A stretch of 12,084 bases of DNA from an uncultured Lachnospiraceae bacterium (GCA_910584115.1 CAJTYN010000031.1:1-12084), one strand, 5' to 3'; numbered from the stretch's first letter, positions 1-5,480 are shown. The notes: generated by a model not told the origin, from the sequence alone. Program-made: numbers and translations.

Positions 1-567
1 ATCCGGAAGTTCCTCTCGGCAAATGGGGATAAACGGATCTCATTTAACCTTTACTGTGACAGGAGGATCACGGTAAACATATTGGAGGGCTTGAAAGAGA
101 AAAGATATGACATGGGCTTTTGTTCGAAGATGGACAATGAACCCATGATCGAATTTGCCCCGATCGCCCGCCAGGAACTGGTGGTGATCACCCCGCCCGA
201 CCATCCGCTGGCATCCAGGGAGTCGGTCTCCCTGGAGGAGACGCTGCCCTACGGGCAGATCATCTTCAAGAAAGGCAGCGGCCTGCGCCGGATCATGGAC
301 GCGCTCTTTGAGACGATCGACGCGCAGCCGGATGTGGTCTATGAGATCGACGAGGATCAGGTAGCGGCCGGGTTCGTGGCAAACAGATTTGGCATCTGTA
401 TCGTGCCGGATATCCCTCTTTTGCAGTCCCTGGATATCAAGATCCTGCCCTTGACGGCGCCGAGCTGGCAGCGGGATTTTTATCTGGCGACTTTAAAAGA
501 CGCCTACCATCCTCCGGCGGTGGAAGCATTTAAACGGTTTGTCCTGGCGCAGACCGCCTCTATGTAG
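1..567 (+). CDS. LysR-family transcriptional regulator, C-terminal part (5' truncated by window)
   Basis: The frame is open from base 1 to a TAG at 565-567, giving 188 residues without a start, so the N-terminal DNA-binding helix-turn-helix lies outside the window. What is visible reads as a LysR substrate-binding domain: a TVNILEGL helix, a YDMGF strand, then the LVVITPPDHPLA segment typical of the effector domain, followed by the second subdomain (VAAGFVANRFGICIVPD). LysR proteins are usually about 300 residues, so roughly the last two thirds is present. It lies 43 bp upstream of a shikimate dehydrogenase in the same direction. LysR regulators commonly control adjacent genes, so it is inferred to respond to a shikimate/quinate-type ligand; the ligand is not visible in the sequence. 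The TTG at 82 is in frame but is internal, not a true start. Confidence 0.85.
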   Translation: MRKFLSANGDKRISFNLYCDRRITVNILEGLKEKRYDMGFCSKMDNEPMIEFAPIARQELVVITPPDHPLASRESVSLEETLPYGQIIFKKGSGLRRIMDALFETIDAQPDVVYEIDEDQVAAGFVANRFGICIVPDIPLLQSLDIKILPLTAPSWQRDFYLATLKDAYHPPAVEAFKRFVLAQTASM

Positions 568-610
568 GAGTATCATACTTATTAAGATCATCGAAAGGAG
601 TTTTTTTATC

Positions 611-1489
611 ATGAACGAACGGATCACCGGACATACACAGCTGATCGGGCTGATGGCTTACCCGATCCGCCATTCCAGCTCGCCCCAGATGCACAATGCG
701 GCGTTTGAGAAGCTGGGCTATGATCATGTGTATCTGGCTTTTGAAGTGGGGGAGGACAAGATCGAGGACGCGGTCAACGCGATCCGCACGCTGGATCTTC
801 GGGGCTCCAATGTCTCCATGCCCAATAAGACACTGGTGGGGCAATACCTGGACGAGCTGTCCCCGGCGGCCCGCCTGTGCGGCTCTGTCAACACGATCGT
901 CAATGACCACGGCCACTTGACCGGCCACATCACCGACGGGATCGGCTTTATGATGTCCCTGAAGGATAACGATATCGATGTGATCGGGAAGAAGATGACG
1001 ATCGTCGGGGCCGGGGGCGCCGCCACCGCGATCCAGATCCAGGCAGCTTTAGACGGCGTCGCCGAGATCAGCATCTTTAACAAAAAGGATCAGCACTGGG
1101 CGCGGGGCGTGGACACCGTGGAAAAGATCAATGGACAGACAAAATGCAGGGCCATCCTGTACGATCTGGACGATACAGACCGGCTGCGGGCGGAGATGGC
1201 GGACAGCTATCTGTTCGTAAATGCCACCGGCGTGGGCATGAAGCCGCTGGAAGGACTGTCCGTGGTCCCGGACGCCTCGTTCTTTTACCCGGAACTGATC
1301 GTCGTGGACGTGCCCTACTCTCCGCTGGAGACGACCATGCGGAAAATGGCAAAGGAAGTCGGCTGCAAGACGATGAACGGCCTGGGCATGATGCTGTTCC
1401 AGGGATCCGCCGCTTTCGAACTGTGGACCGGCGAACCCATGCCGATCGGATACATGAAAGAGATCTTGCACATCAGCTACGACGAATAA
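611..1489 (+). CDS. aroE: Shikimate/quinate dehydrogenase (YdiB/AroE family)
   Basis: A 292-residue protein that reduces 3-dehydroshikimate to shikimate with NAD(P)H, or runs in reverse. The N-terminal substrate domain has LIGLMAYPIRHSSSPQMHN, with shikimate-binding serines near 22-24, and SMPNK with the catalytic lysine at 73. VNTIVND and TDG follow, with the catalytic aspartate at 109. The Rossmann motif GAGGAATA starts at 133, and a C-terminal NGLGMMLFQGS segment closes the site. The wording (LMAYPIRHS, VSMPNK) is closer to E. coli YdiB, which takes shikimate and quinate, than to classical AroE with NVTIPHK. The start at 611 follows AAAGGAG at 594-600; the longer frame from 539 runs back over the LysR stop and is rejected. 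It is 22 bp upstream of aroD, so the two are probably co-transcribed. Quinate use is an inference from similarity. Confidence 0.93.
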   Translation: MNERITGHTQLIGLMAYPIRHSSSPQMHNAAFEKLGYDHVYLAFEVGEDKIEDAVNAIRTLDLRGSNVSMPNKTLVGQYLDELSPAARLCGSVNTIVNDHGHLTGHITDGIGFMMSLKDNDIDVIGKKMTIVGAGGAATAIQIQAALDGVAEISIFNKKDQHWARGVDTVEKINGQTKCRAILYDLDDTDRLRAEMADSYLFVNATGVGMKPLEGLSVVPDASFFYPELIVVDVPYSPLETTMRKMAKEVGCKTMNGLGMMLFQGSAAFELWTGEPMPIGYMKEILHISYDE

Positions 1490-1511
1490 AAGATACGTAA
1501 AGGAGAACAAT

Positions 1512-2273
1512 ATGAGACCAGTTGTTGTAAGAAATATCCCGATCGGAGAAGGCCGCCCGAAGGTCTGCGTCCCGATCGTAGGAAAGACCACCCGTGAGAT
1601 CTTGGAGGACGCGCGCCAGATCCTCGCACTCCCCGCGGACGTGGTGGAGTGGCGGGCGGATCATTATGACGATGTATGGAAGAACGACAAGCTTCTGGAT
1701 ACCGCCCGGGCGCTCCGGGAGATATTGGGCGGAAAACCCATCCTGTTCACCTTCCGGACAGCCAATGAGGGCGGTGAACGGCCGATTGATGCGGACCGCT
1801 ATGAAGAACTGCTGGGGACCATGGCCCGCAGCGGCCTGATCGACCTGATCGACGTGGAGATCTTCATGGGGGACGATACGGTCCGGCGCATCATCGCAGA
1901 TGCTCATGAGCAAAATGTTCCCATCGTCGCGTCGAACCACGATTTCGAAAAAACGCCGCCCCAGGATGAGATCGTCCGCAGGCTGTGCAGGATGCAGGAC
2001 TTTGGCGCCGATATACTCAAGATCGCGCTGATGCCCCGCTGCAGACAGGATGTACTGACACTCCTGGCGGCTACCCTGGAAATGTCCGAACGCCATACAG
2101 ACCGGCCGCTCATCACCATGTCCATGGCCGGGATGGGCCTCGTCAGCCGCCTGACCGGGGAGTGTTTCGGGTCCGCCCTCACCTTCGGCGCGGCTTCGAA
2201 AGCCTCCGCGCCTGGGCAGATCGGCGCGGAGGAACTCGCCAGCGTCCTGGATGTGATCCATACGAACCTGTAA
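1512..2273 (+). CDS. aroD: Type I 3-dehydroquinate dehydratase
   Basis: A 253-residue type I dehydroquinase, essentially the length of E. coli AroD (252). It interconverts 3-dehydroquinate and 3-dehydroshikimate through a Schiff base on lysine. The known active-site residues of the family fall at the expected places: E46 and R48 (EWRAD), R82 (FRT), H143 (SNHDF), K170 as the Schiff-base lysine (ILKIALMP), R213 (VSRLTG), S232 and Q236 (SAPGQI). The ATG at 1512 is preceded by AAAGGAGAA at 1499-1507. With the dehydrogenase just upstream it forms a two-step module that could serve either shikimate synthesis or quinate/shikimate breakdown; the adjacent LysR gene favours an inducible role, which is an inference. 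A ydiB-aroD pairing is also known in enterobacteria. Confidence 0.96.
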   Translation: MRPVVVRNIPIGEGRPKVCVPIVGKTTREILEDARQILALPADVVEWRADHYDDVWKNDKLLDTARALREILGGKPILFTFRTANEGGERPIDADRYEELLGTMARSGLIDLIDVEIFMGDDTVRRIIADAHEQNVPIVASNHDFEKTPPQDEIVRRLCRMQDFGADILKIALMPRCRQDVLTLLAATLEMSERHTDRPLITMSMAGMGLVSRLTGECFGSALTFGAASKASAPGQIGAEELASVLDVIHTNL

Positions 2274-2373
2274 AAAAGTTTAGAGCGCGTTTGAAAACCC
2301 TCCAAATTCTGTAGATAGATCGGGTCTTGCGGATATTGGGTGCGATCTGTGGACGCTCAGGTCTTTGGATTAT

Positions 2374-2449
2374 GTACTTTTCTGCGAGAAAAGTACCAAA
2401 AGCGCCGGGGGATTGCGGATTTCCCCCGGACCCCTTAAAACGCTTTTTT
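2374..2449. repeat. Composite palindromic element (two tandem hairpins), candidate interspersed repeat
   Basis: First hairpin: GTACTTTTCT (2374-2383), loop GCG, perfect complement AGAAAAGTAC (2387-2396). Immediately after it comes a nested hairpin. Its outer arms are AAAAGCG (2398-2404) and CGCTTTT (2441-2447); its inner arms are CCGGGGGA (2405-2412) and TCCCCCGG (2422-2429). A T-run ends at 2449, so the second unit could also act as a plus-strand terminator about 175 bp after aroD. Such tandem perfect hairpins outside genes resemble REP/MITE-like interspersed elements, but only one copy is in the window, so repetition across the genome is an inference. Confidence 0.55.
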
Positions 2450-2608
2450 CAAGACAGGTATCCTATCATCTGTACATTTGTGGTGATCATGGGGTATTTT
2501 AGGTTTTACGACATGCTCTCGGAAAATGATTTATGCGATCAGGAAAATAGACAAGTCAAAATGTATGATCTATTTTCATACAATTTCTATAATCCTCATA
2601 GGCAGAAG

Positions 2609-2645
2609 AGCCCTCCACAGGTGATCCATGGAGGGCTGTTCTTTA
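2609..2645. terminator. Terminator-like hairpin between convergent genes
   Basis: A perfect 9-bp stem AGCCCTCCA (2609-2617) / TGGAGGGCT (2629-2637) with an 11-nt loop. On the plus strand it is followed by a moderately T-rich stretch (GTTCTTTAT). On the minus strand it lies 33 bp past the shikimate kinase stop but has no clear U-run there. It probably ends transcription from one or both sides; the exact polarity is uncertain. Confidence 0.6.
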
Positions 2646-2670
2646 TCTCTGTTTTATTTATCTCTGCTTT

Positions 2671-3468
2671 TTATCTGTTCTCTTTCTCGTCCATCTCCAG
2701 GAGGCGCCAGACTAGTTCCTCACAGATCTCCAGTCTGTCCTTCCCGTCCGTCTGGATGATGATGTCCGCGGCCGCCTGGTATTTCTCACGGCGTTTTTCC
2801 ATCAGCTCTGTGATGAACGGCACGTTTTTGTTGTTCTCGATCAGCGGCCTGTCGTGGTTGTCTTTGACGCGCTCGTAGATCGTCTCCGGTCTTGCGTTTA
2901 GCAGGACGACTCTGCCGTTCTTCTTCATCTCCGCCACATTGCATGCACGCATGGGCGTGCCGCCGCCGCAGGAGATCACCATATTTTTCTTCGACTGCAT
3001 CTCGATCAGAAGGGCCGTCTCGGCATCACGGAAATACTGCTCCCCATGTACTTCAAAGATATCAGAGATGCTCATCCCCTCACGCTCGGCGATGACCTGA
3101 TCCATCTCGATCACTTCCATGGCGAACATGGTGCTCAGATATCTGGATATCGTGGACTTGCCCGTCCCCATAAAACCGATCAGCACGATGTTGTAGTCAA
3201 AGAGCCTGCGCGCCTGGATTCGCTTACTGTTGTCCCGGATGCATGTAAAGACATCTCTCACTTCCCTTTGGTGCCGTTTTCCCTTCAGCGCCTGCTCCAG
3301 CCACCGCACCTGCTTCGCCTCCTGCTCCGGCTGCAGAATCTGGAGGCCGTGGCCCTCTTTGTAAGCCATGATCTCCTCTACGATCCTGTTGCGCATGAGC
3401 AGCCCGTTCAGGATGATCTCGTCGCATTGATCCAGGGTCTCTCTCAATTTTTCCAGTGTGTCCATCAT
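2671..3468 (-). CDS. aroK: Chorismate mutase-like domain fused to shikimate kinase
   Basis: A 265-residue fusion. Residues 1-88 read as an AroQ-type chorismate mutase helix bundle. Residues 91-260 are shikimate kinase, which phosphorylates shikimate with ATP. Kinase motifs are all present: Walker A GFMGTGKST (98-106), D123 (EMDQ), R147 (YFRDAE), CGGGTP (167-172), lid R207 (DRPLIE) and RREKY (226-230). Counting by spacing against E. coli chorismate mutase, R9, R26, K37, E50, S81 and Q85 match active-site positions. The equivalents of D48 and R51 are both glutamine (Q46, Q49), so mutase activity is doubtful. The ATG at 3468 follows AGAGGAGG by 5 nt; the upstream in-frame ATG at 3504 lacks such a site. 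A promoter sits at 3513-3541. The mutase-like domain may be a working enzyme or a regulatory binder; kinase activity is nearly certain. Confidence 0.92.
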   Translation of the reverse strand: MMDTLEKLRETLDQCDEIILNGLLMRNRIVEEIMAYKEGHGLQILQPEQEAKQVRWLEQALKGKRHQREVRDVFTCIRDNSKRIQARRLFDYNIVLIGFMGTGKSTISRYLSTMFAMEVIEMDQVIAEREGMSISDIFEVHGEQYFRDAETALLIEMQSKKNMVISCGGGTPMRACNVAEMKKNGRVVLLNARPETIYERVKDNHDRPLIENNKNVPFITELMEKRREKYQAAADIIIQTDGKDRLEICEELVWRLLEMDEKENR

Positions 3469-3512
3469 ATGGTCCTCCTCTTTCTTCTGTCGGCATGAAA
3501 ACATCCTCGTAT

Positions 3513-3541
3513 ATTATACCAACCAGATGTTTCTACGGCAA
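3513..3541 (-). promoter_or_regulatory. Sigma-A-type promoter for the shikimate kinase fusion
   Basis: On the minus strand there is TTGCCG (3536-3541), a 17-bp spacer and a perfect TATAAT (3513-3518), preceded by TG to give an extended -10. It lies 45-73 bp before the ATG at 3468. Confidence 0.7.
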
Positions 3542-3585
3542 CCACATGATCCATGAGATCGATCCGCATGATCCATAGATCTTGT

Positions 3586-3966
3586 CTATGATCTGGGGAT
3601 CCCGTCGTCCGTAAAATGTTTTTTCAGCGCCCGCTCCGTCATGAAGACCGGCAGGAGCAGGATGACGCACTGGACCGTGCATAAGATCCCGCCGACGACT
3701 CCGATCCGCTCCTGGGGCGCGTGATAGAGCAATAGATGTATCCCGGCTGAGAAGACCAGCAGCAGCCAGCCGATCTTCCACCAGGACCGCCCGCAATGCA
3801 GATGTGCAAACTTCCATGTCTCCATATTCTTCATGGAGCGCTCCGTGCGGTAGCCGATTCCCCAGTTGATCTTCTTGGGCGGATGCTTCCACATGATCCG
3901 CCCGGATACGATCAAAAGCAGCGGGATGGACAGGTCGCAGACGGTCATCAGCCACCAGAACCACAT
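3586..3966 (-). CDS. SdpI-family-like integral membrane protein
   Basis: A 126-residue membrane protein. It has three likely transmembrane segments, at about 4-24, 64-80 and 88-108. Between the first two is NWGIGYRTERSMKN.ETW (34-51), which resembles the conserved N-x-x-x-G-Y-R-T ... W loop of SdpI-family proteins. In B. subtilis SdpI is the immunity protein against the SdpC toxin; most SdpI-like proteins elsewhere have no known function. The ATG at 3966 follows AAAGGAGG with 9 nt between. It starts 46 bp after the MerR gene in the same direction, so the two probably form one transcript. The family call rests on motif recognition; the role here is unknown. Confidence 0.75.
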   Translation of the reverse strand: MWFWWLMTVCDLSIPLLLIVSGRIMWKHPPKKINWGIGYRTERSMKNMETWKFAHLHCGRSWWKIGWLLLVFSAGIHLLLYHAPQERIGVVGGILCTVQCVILLLPVFMTERALKKHFTDDGIPRS

Positions 3967-4012
3967 GTGCCGTCGCCTCCTTTTCCATAAACACCCATAT
4001 CCATTCCTCCCT

Positions 4013-4366
4013 CTATCCTTCGATCATCTCCCGGTAGATGCGGATCTTTTCATCCAGGTTATCCAGATACGCATCCCATCGGTCCCGCTGTTCCACCACG
4101 GATTTCCTGTGCCGGATCAAAAGCTCCATGCGCTCCTGCCGGGTCCCGTCCCCCTGATACCGCAGATCCGAATAACGCCGTATGTCCTTGAGCAGCATCC
4201 CGGTCGCTTTGAGCCGCTGGATGAAACGGACCCACTCGACATCCTCTTCGCTGTAATCCCGCCGCCCCGCCGAGTCCCTGGCTACGCGGATCAGGCCCTT
4301 TTTTTCATAATAACGGAGCGTGTACGCGCTGATCCCCGTCCTCTCGGAAAATTCCCCTATGACCAT
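4013..4366 (-). CDS. MerR-family transcriptional regulator
   Basis: A 117-residue regulator. Residues 1-70 form a winged helix-turn-helix of the MerR type: VIGEFSERTGISAYTLRYYEKKGLI, then RDYSEEDVEWVRFIQRLKATGM. Residues 78-116 are a predicted coiled-coil dimerisation helix. It contains no cysteine at all, so the thiol or metal sensing known for several MerR/NmlR relatives is not available to it. The ATG follows AAAGGAG by 6 nt. It is divergent from a carboxymuconolactone decarboxylase-like gene, and a 19-bp-spacer promoter with a dyad lies between them, as expected for MerR control. B. subtilis AdhR, a MerR/NmlR protein linked to aldehyde stress, is also associated with a gene of that family (yraC), which suggests a similar electrophile-response role; that is an inference. 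Confidence 0.93.
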   Translation of the reverse strand: MVIGEFSERTGISAYTLRYYEKKGLIRVARDSAGRRDYSEEDVEWVRFIQRLKATGMLLKDIRRYSDLRYQGDGTRQERMELLIRHRKSVVEQRDRWDAYLDNLDEKIRIYREMIEG

Positions 4367-4400
4367 TTCCCGCTCCTTTCAAGATCCTTTCAAAAAAACC

Positions 4401-4431
4401 TTGACTTCGACTATAGTCTAAGCCGTATGCT
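4401..4431 (+). promoter_or_regulatory. MerR-type promoter/operator of the decarboxylase-family gene
   Basis: TTGACT (4401-4406) and TATGCT (4426-4431) are separated by 19 bp, the overlong spacer characteristic of promoters that MerR proteins activate by twisting DNA. The spacer is centred on a perfect palindrome GACTATAGTC (4409-4418), extended by CTT (4405-4407) and AAG (4420-4422) into an 18-bp dyad. It lies 40 bp upstream of the ATG at 4472 and 35 bp from the divergent merR start. Confidence 0.85.
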
Positions 4432-4471
4432 CATGATGCATCTATTTTATCAGACATGGAGGAAAAATGAA

Positions 4472-4849
4472 ATGGAAAAAACGAGATATGAGATCGGACT
4501 GGAAAATCTGCAGAAGATCGACGGCAAAGGCGGGGAGGCGGTCATCCGCTCGCTGGAGACGATCGCGCCCGACCTGGGGCGGTACATCGTTGAATTTGCG
4601 TTTGGGGATATCTGCGCCCGGGAGGGACTGTCCCTGCAGGAGCGGGAACTGATCACCCTGACCAGCCTGCTCACCGCCGGAGGATGCGAGCCGCAGCTTG
4701 AGGTCCACATAAACGCCGCGCTGCATGTGGGCATCCCGCCGGAAAAGATCATCGAGGCTTTCCTGCAGTGCATCCCCTACACCGGATTCCCCAGAGTGCT
4801 GAACGCGGTCTTCGCCGCGAAACAGTTGTTCGATGAATGTAAGGGATAG
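4472..4849 (+). CDS. Carboxymuconolactone decarboxylase-family protein
   Basis: A 125-residue all-helical protein of the CMD/AhpD-like superfamily. The core RELITLTSLLTAGGCEPQLE runs from 58 to 77 and is followed by VHINAALHVGIPPEKIIEAF and a YTGFPRVLNAV motif. The family's usual H-x-x-A-x-x-x-G pattern is met by H79, A82/A83 and G87. It lacks the AhpD C-x-x-C redox pair; single cysteines lie at 48, 72, 100 and 123. Small CMD proteins of this kind often act in detoxification rather than in muconolactone breakdown. The start at 4472 has GGAGG at 4458-4462; the longer upstream frame runs antisense through merR and is rejected. It is controlled by the MerR-type promoter immediately upstream. The substrate is unknown. 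Confidence 0.9.
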   Translation: MEKTRYEIGLENLQKIDGKGGEAVIRSLETIAPDLGRYIVEFAFGDICAREGLSLQERELITLTSLLTAGGCEPQLEVHINAALHVGIPPEKIIEAFLQCIPYTGFPRVLNAVFAAKQLFDECKG

Positions 4850-4859
4850 AAAATATATA

Positions 4860-4888
4860 TTGCGTCCGTCAAAGACATTTGATATGAT
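4860..4888 (+). promoter_or_regulatory. Candidate promoter of the 46-residue small ORF
   Basis: TTGCGT (4860-4865), a 17-bp spacer and TATGAT (4883-4888; five of six match the -10 consensus). The start codon lies at 4955, leaving a leader of about 60 nt. Confidence 0.5.
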
Positions 4889-4954
4889 ATCAGCAGACAG
4901 AGCAGTACATCCGGGGGTCCTTTATTTATCATAGAGCGATAAGGAGGTGATCAT

Positions 4955-5095
4955 ATGGGTATGACTGATAAACAATTTCAAGGGTTTATCAGTCTCGCGC
5001 TTGGTTGGCTCGAAAAAGCTCTGGAAGGATCGCCTGAGAATAAAAGCCTTTCAGCGTTGAAGGATATCTTTCAATCTATGCTGGAAGATGACTAA
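4955..5095 (+). CDS. Small hypothetical protein (46 aa)
   Basis: ATG at 4955 to TAA at 5093-5095. The protein begins MGMTDKQFQGFISLALGW and ends with an acidic LEDD. It is predicted to be one or two amphipathic helices, with no signal peptide and no cysteine. Translation is well supported: AAGGAGGTGATC at 4941-4952 is an almost complete match to the anti-Shine-Dalgarno sequence, 7 nt before the ATG. The second ATG at 4961 is too far from it. A promoter lies upstream and no terminator lies between this gene and the antisense RNA at 5148, so readthrough into the toxin-antitoxin locus is possible. I do not recognise the family; short proteins beginning MTDKQF seem familiar from gut Firmicutes, but that is only an impression. 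Confidence 0.75.
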   Translation: MGMTDKQFQGFISLALGWLEKALEGSPENKSLSALKDIFQSMLEDD

Positions 5096-5112
5096 ATGCC
5101 GCACAAAACACC

Positions 5113-5141
5113 TTGCAGATGGTCCTCTGATATGATATACT
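5113..5141 (+). promoter_or_regulatory. Promoter of the putative antitoxin RNA
   Basis: TTGCAG (5113-5118), a 17-bp spacer and TATACT (5136-5141, five of six). The start site is expected near 5148. The sequence GATATGATAT around the -10 resembles that of the opposing toxin promoter. Confidence 0.6.
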
Positions 5142-5147
5142 AGGATA

Positions 5148-5265
5148 CAGAAAAAAGGGAACGACCGCCATAGTATACCCATGGGTACAAAGTGGTTGAC
5201 CTAGAAACAACATAGAAAAACCATCCTATTCCTGGTCAAAGTTCAAGGGTGGTTTTTCTATGCTT
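5148..5265 (+). ncRNA. Putative antisense (antitoxin) RNA of a type I toxin-antitoxin pair
   Basis: The inferred transcript runs from the promoter at 5113-5141 to the bidirectional terminator at 5211-5262, about 118 nt, with no ORF beyond a 7-codon stub (ATG at 5181). It converges on the toxin mRNA and overlaps its 3' end at the shared terminator, as in the par/Fst locus of Enterococcus pAD1. Its 5' part contains a perfect palindrome TACCCATGGGTA (5176-5187). The segment ACCATCC (5220-5226) could pair with the GGGTGGT ribosome binding region of the toxin mRNA, one way to block its translation. The RNA and its function are inferred from layout only. Confidence 0.55.
5211..5262. terminator. Shared bidirectional terminator of toxin and antitoxin RNAs
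   Basis: Arms CATAGAAAAACCATCC (5211-5226) and GGGTGGTTTTTCTATG (5247-5262) pair over 16 bp with one G-T wobble, around a 20-nt loop. Each strand reads a GC core followed by TTTTT, so the hairpin can stop transcription from both sides. It lies 16 nt past the toxin stop codon. Confidence 0.85.
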
Positions 5266-5278
5266 TACAGCTCTGCGA

Positions 5279-5383
5279 TTAATGACATGTCAGATATATG
5301 AATGTCAGCAGCGCCAGGATGAACATTCCAAAAGCCATTAAGTCTTTAAAATCAAAGTCTTTTCGGTCTTTTTTCTTTTTCAT
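5279..5383 (-). CDS. Small Hol_Tox/TxpA-like type I toxin peptide (34 aa)
   Basis: ATG at 5383, TAA at 5279-5281; too short for normal ORF calling. The peptide has a highly charged N-terminus (MKKKKDRKDFDFKD) followed by one transmembrane helix, LMAFGMFILALLTFIYL (15-31), and ends TCH. The MAFGMFILALLTFI core matches the pattern of putative holin-like toxins (Hol_Tox) and TxpA-type membrane toxins, which damage the cell membrane when expressed without their antisense RNA. GGGGGTGG precedes the start by 5 nt, a poor Shine-Dalgarno as is usual for such tightly controlled toxins. An in-frame ATG at 5398 would add five residues (MGVVQ). It has its own promoter at 5452-5480 and a convergent antisense RNA. 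The family call is by eye. Confidence 0.82.
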   Translation of the reverse strand: MKKKKDRKDFDFKDLMAFGMFILALLTFIYLTCH

Positions 5384-5451
5384 CTGCACCACCCCCATTC
5401 TATGTAAGAATGAAGGTCAGCCACCCTGTAACACGGTCGTCCCTTCTTAAG

Positions 5452-5480
5452 AAGATATCATATTTTTCGACATAAGTCAA
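5452..5480 (-). promoter_or_regulatory. Promoter of the toxin mRNA
   Basis: On the minus strand there is TTGACT (5475-5480), 17 bp and TATCTT (5452-5457), with a start expected near 5445. This gives a leader of about 60 nt before the toxin ATG. The 12-bp perfect palindrome CTTCTTAAGAAG (5443-5454) overlaps the -10 and the start site and could be an operator or the base of a 5' RNA stem. Confidence 0.7.

Larger units (their letters stand above)
2274..2670. other. 397-bp convergent intergenic region
   Basis: This stretch separates aroD (+) from the chorismate mutase-shikimate kinase gene (-). No ORF here has a convincing ribosome binding site or a recognisable protein. It contains two adjacent strong inverted repeats (2374-2449) and a terminator-like hairpin (2609-2637), both listed separately. 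A TATAAT occurs at 2588-2593 on the plus strand but lacks a matching -35 box. Between about 2456 and 2585 I see only AT-rich sequence with no recognisable element. Confidence 0.7.

Noticed and set aside
929..940. Isoleucine in place of asparagine in the usual NTDG motif of shikimate dehydrogenase (residues 107-110)
   Set aside because: The catalytic threonine and aspartate are kept, and from memory related Firmicute enzymes carry the same ITDG, so it is probably normal variation.
2327..2878. Plus-strand open frame of 183 residues
   Set aside because: Its first part runs through the palindromic repeats and its second half is antisense to the shikimate kinase gene; no ribosome binding site and no recognisable protein.
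3545..3576. Direct repeat CATGATCCAT (3545-3554 and 3567-3576) near the aroK promoter
   Set aside because: Only two short copies, with partial symmetry to nearby ATAGATC sequence; too little to claim an operator or insertion footprint.
3866..4471. Long upstream extension of the decarboxylase-family frame
   Set aside because: It is antisense to merR and the SdpI-like gene and crosses the MerR promoter; the ATG at 4472 has its own GGAGG.
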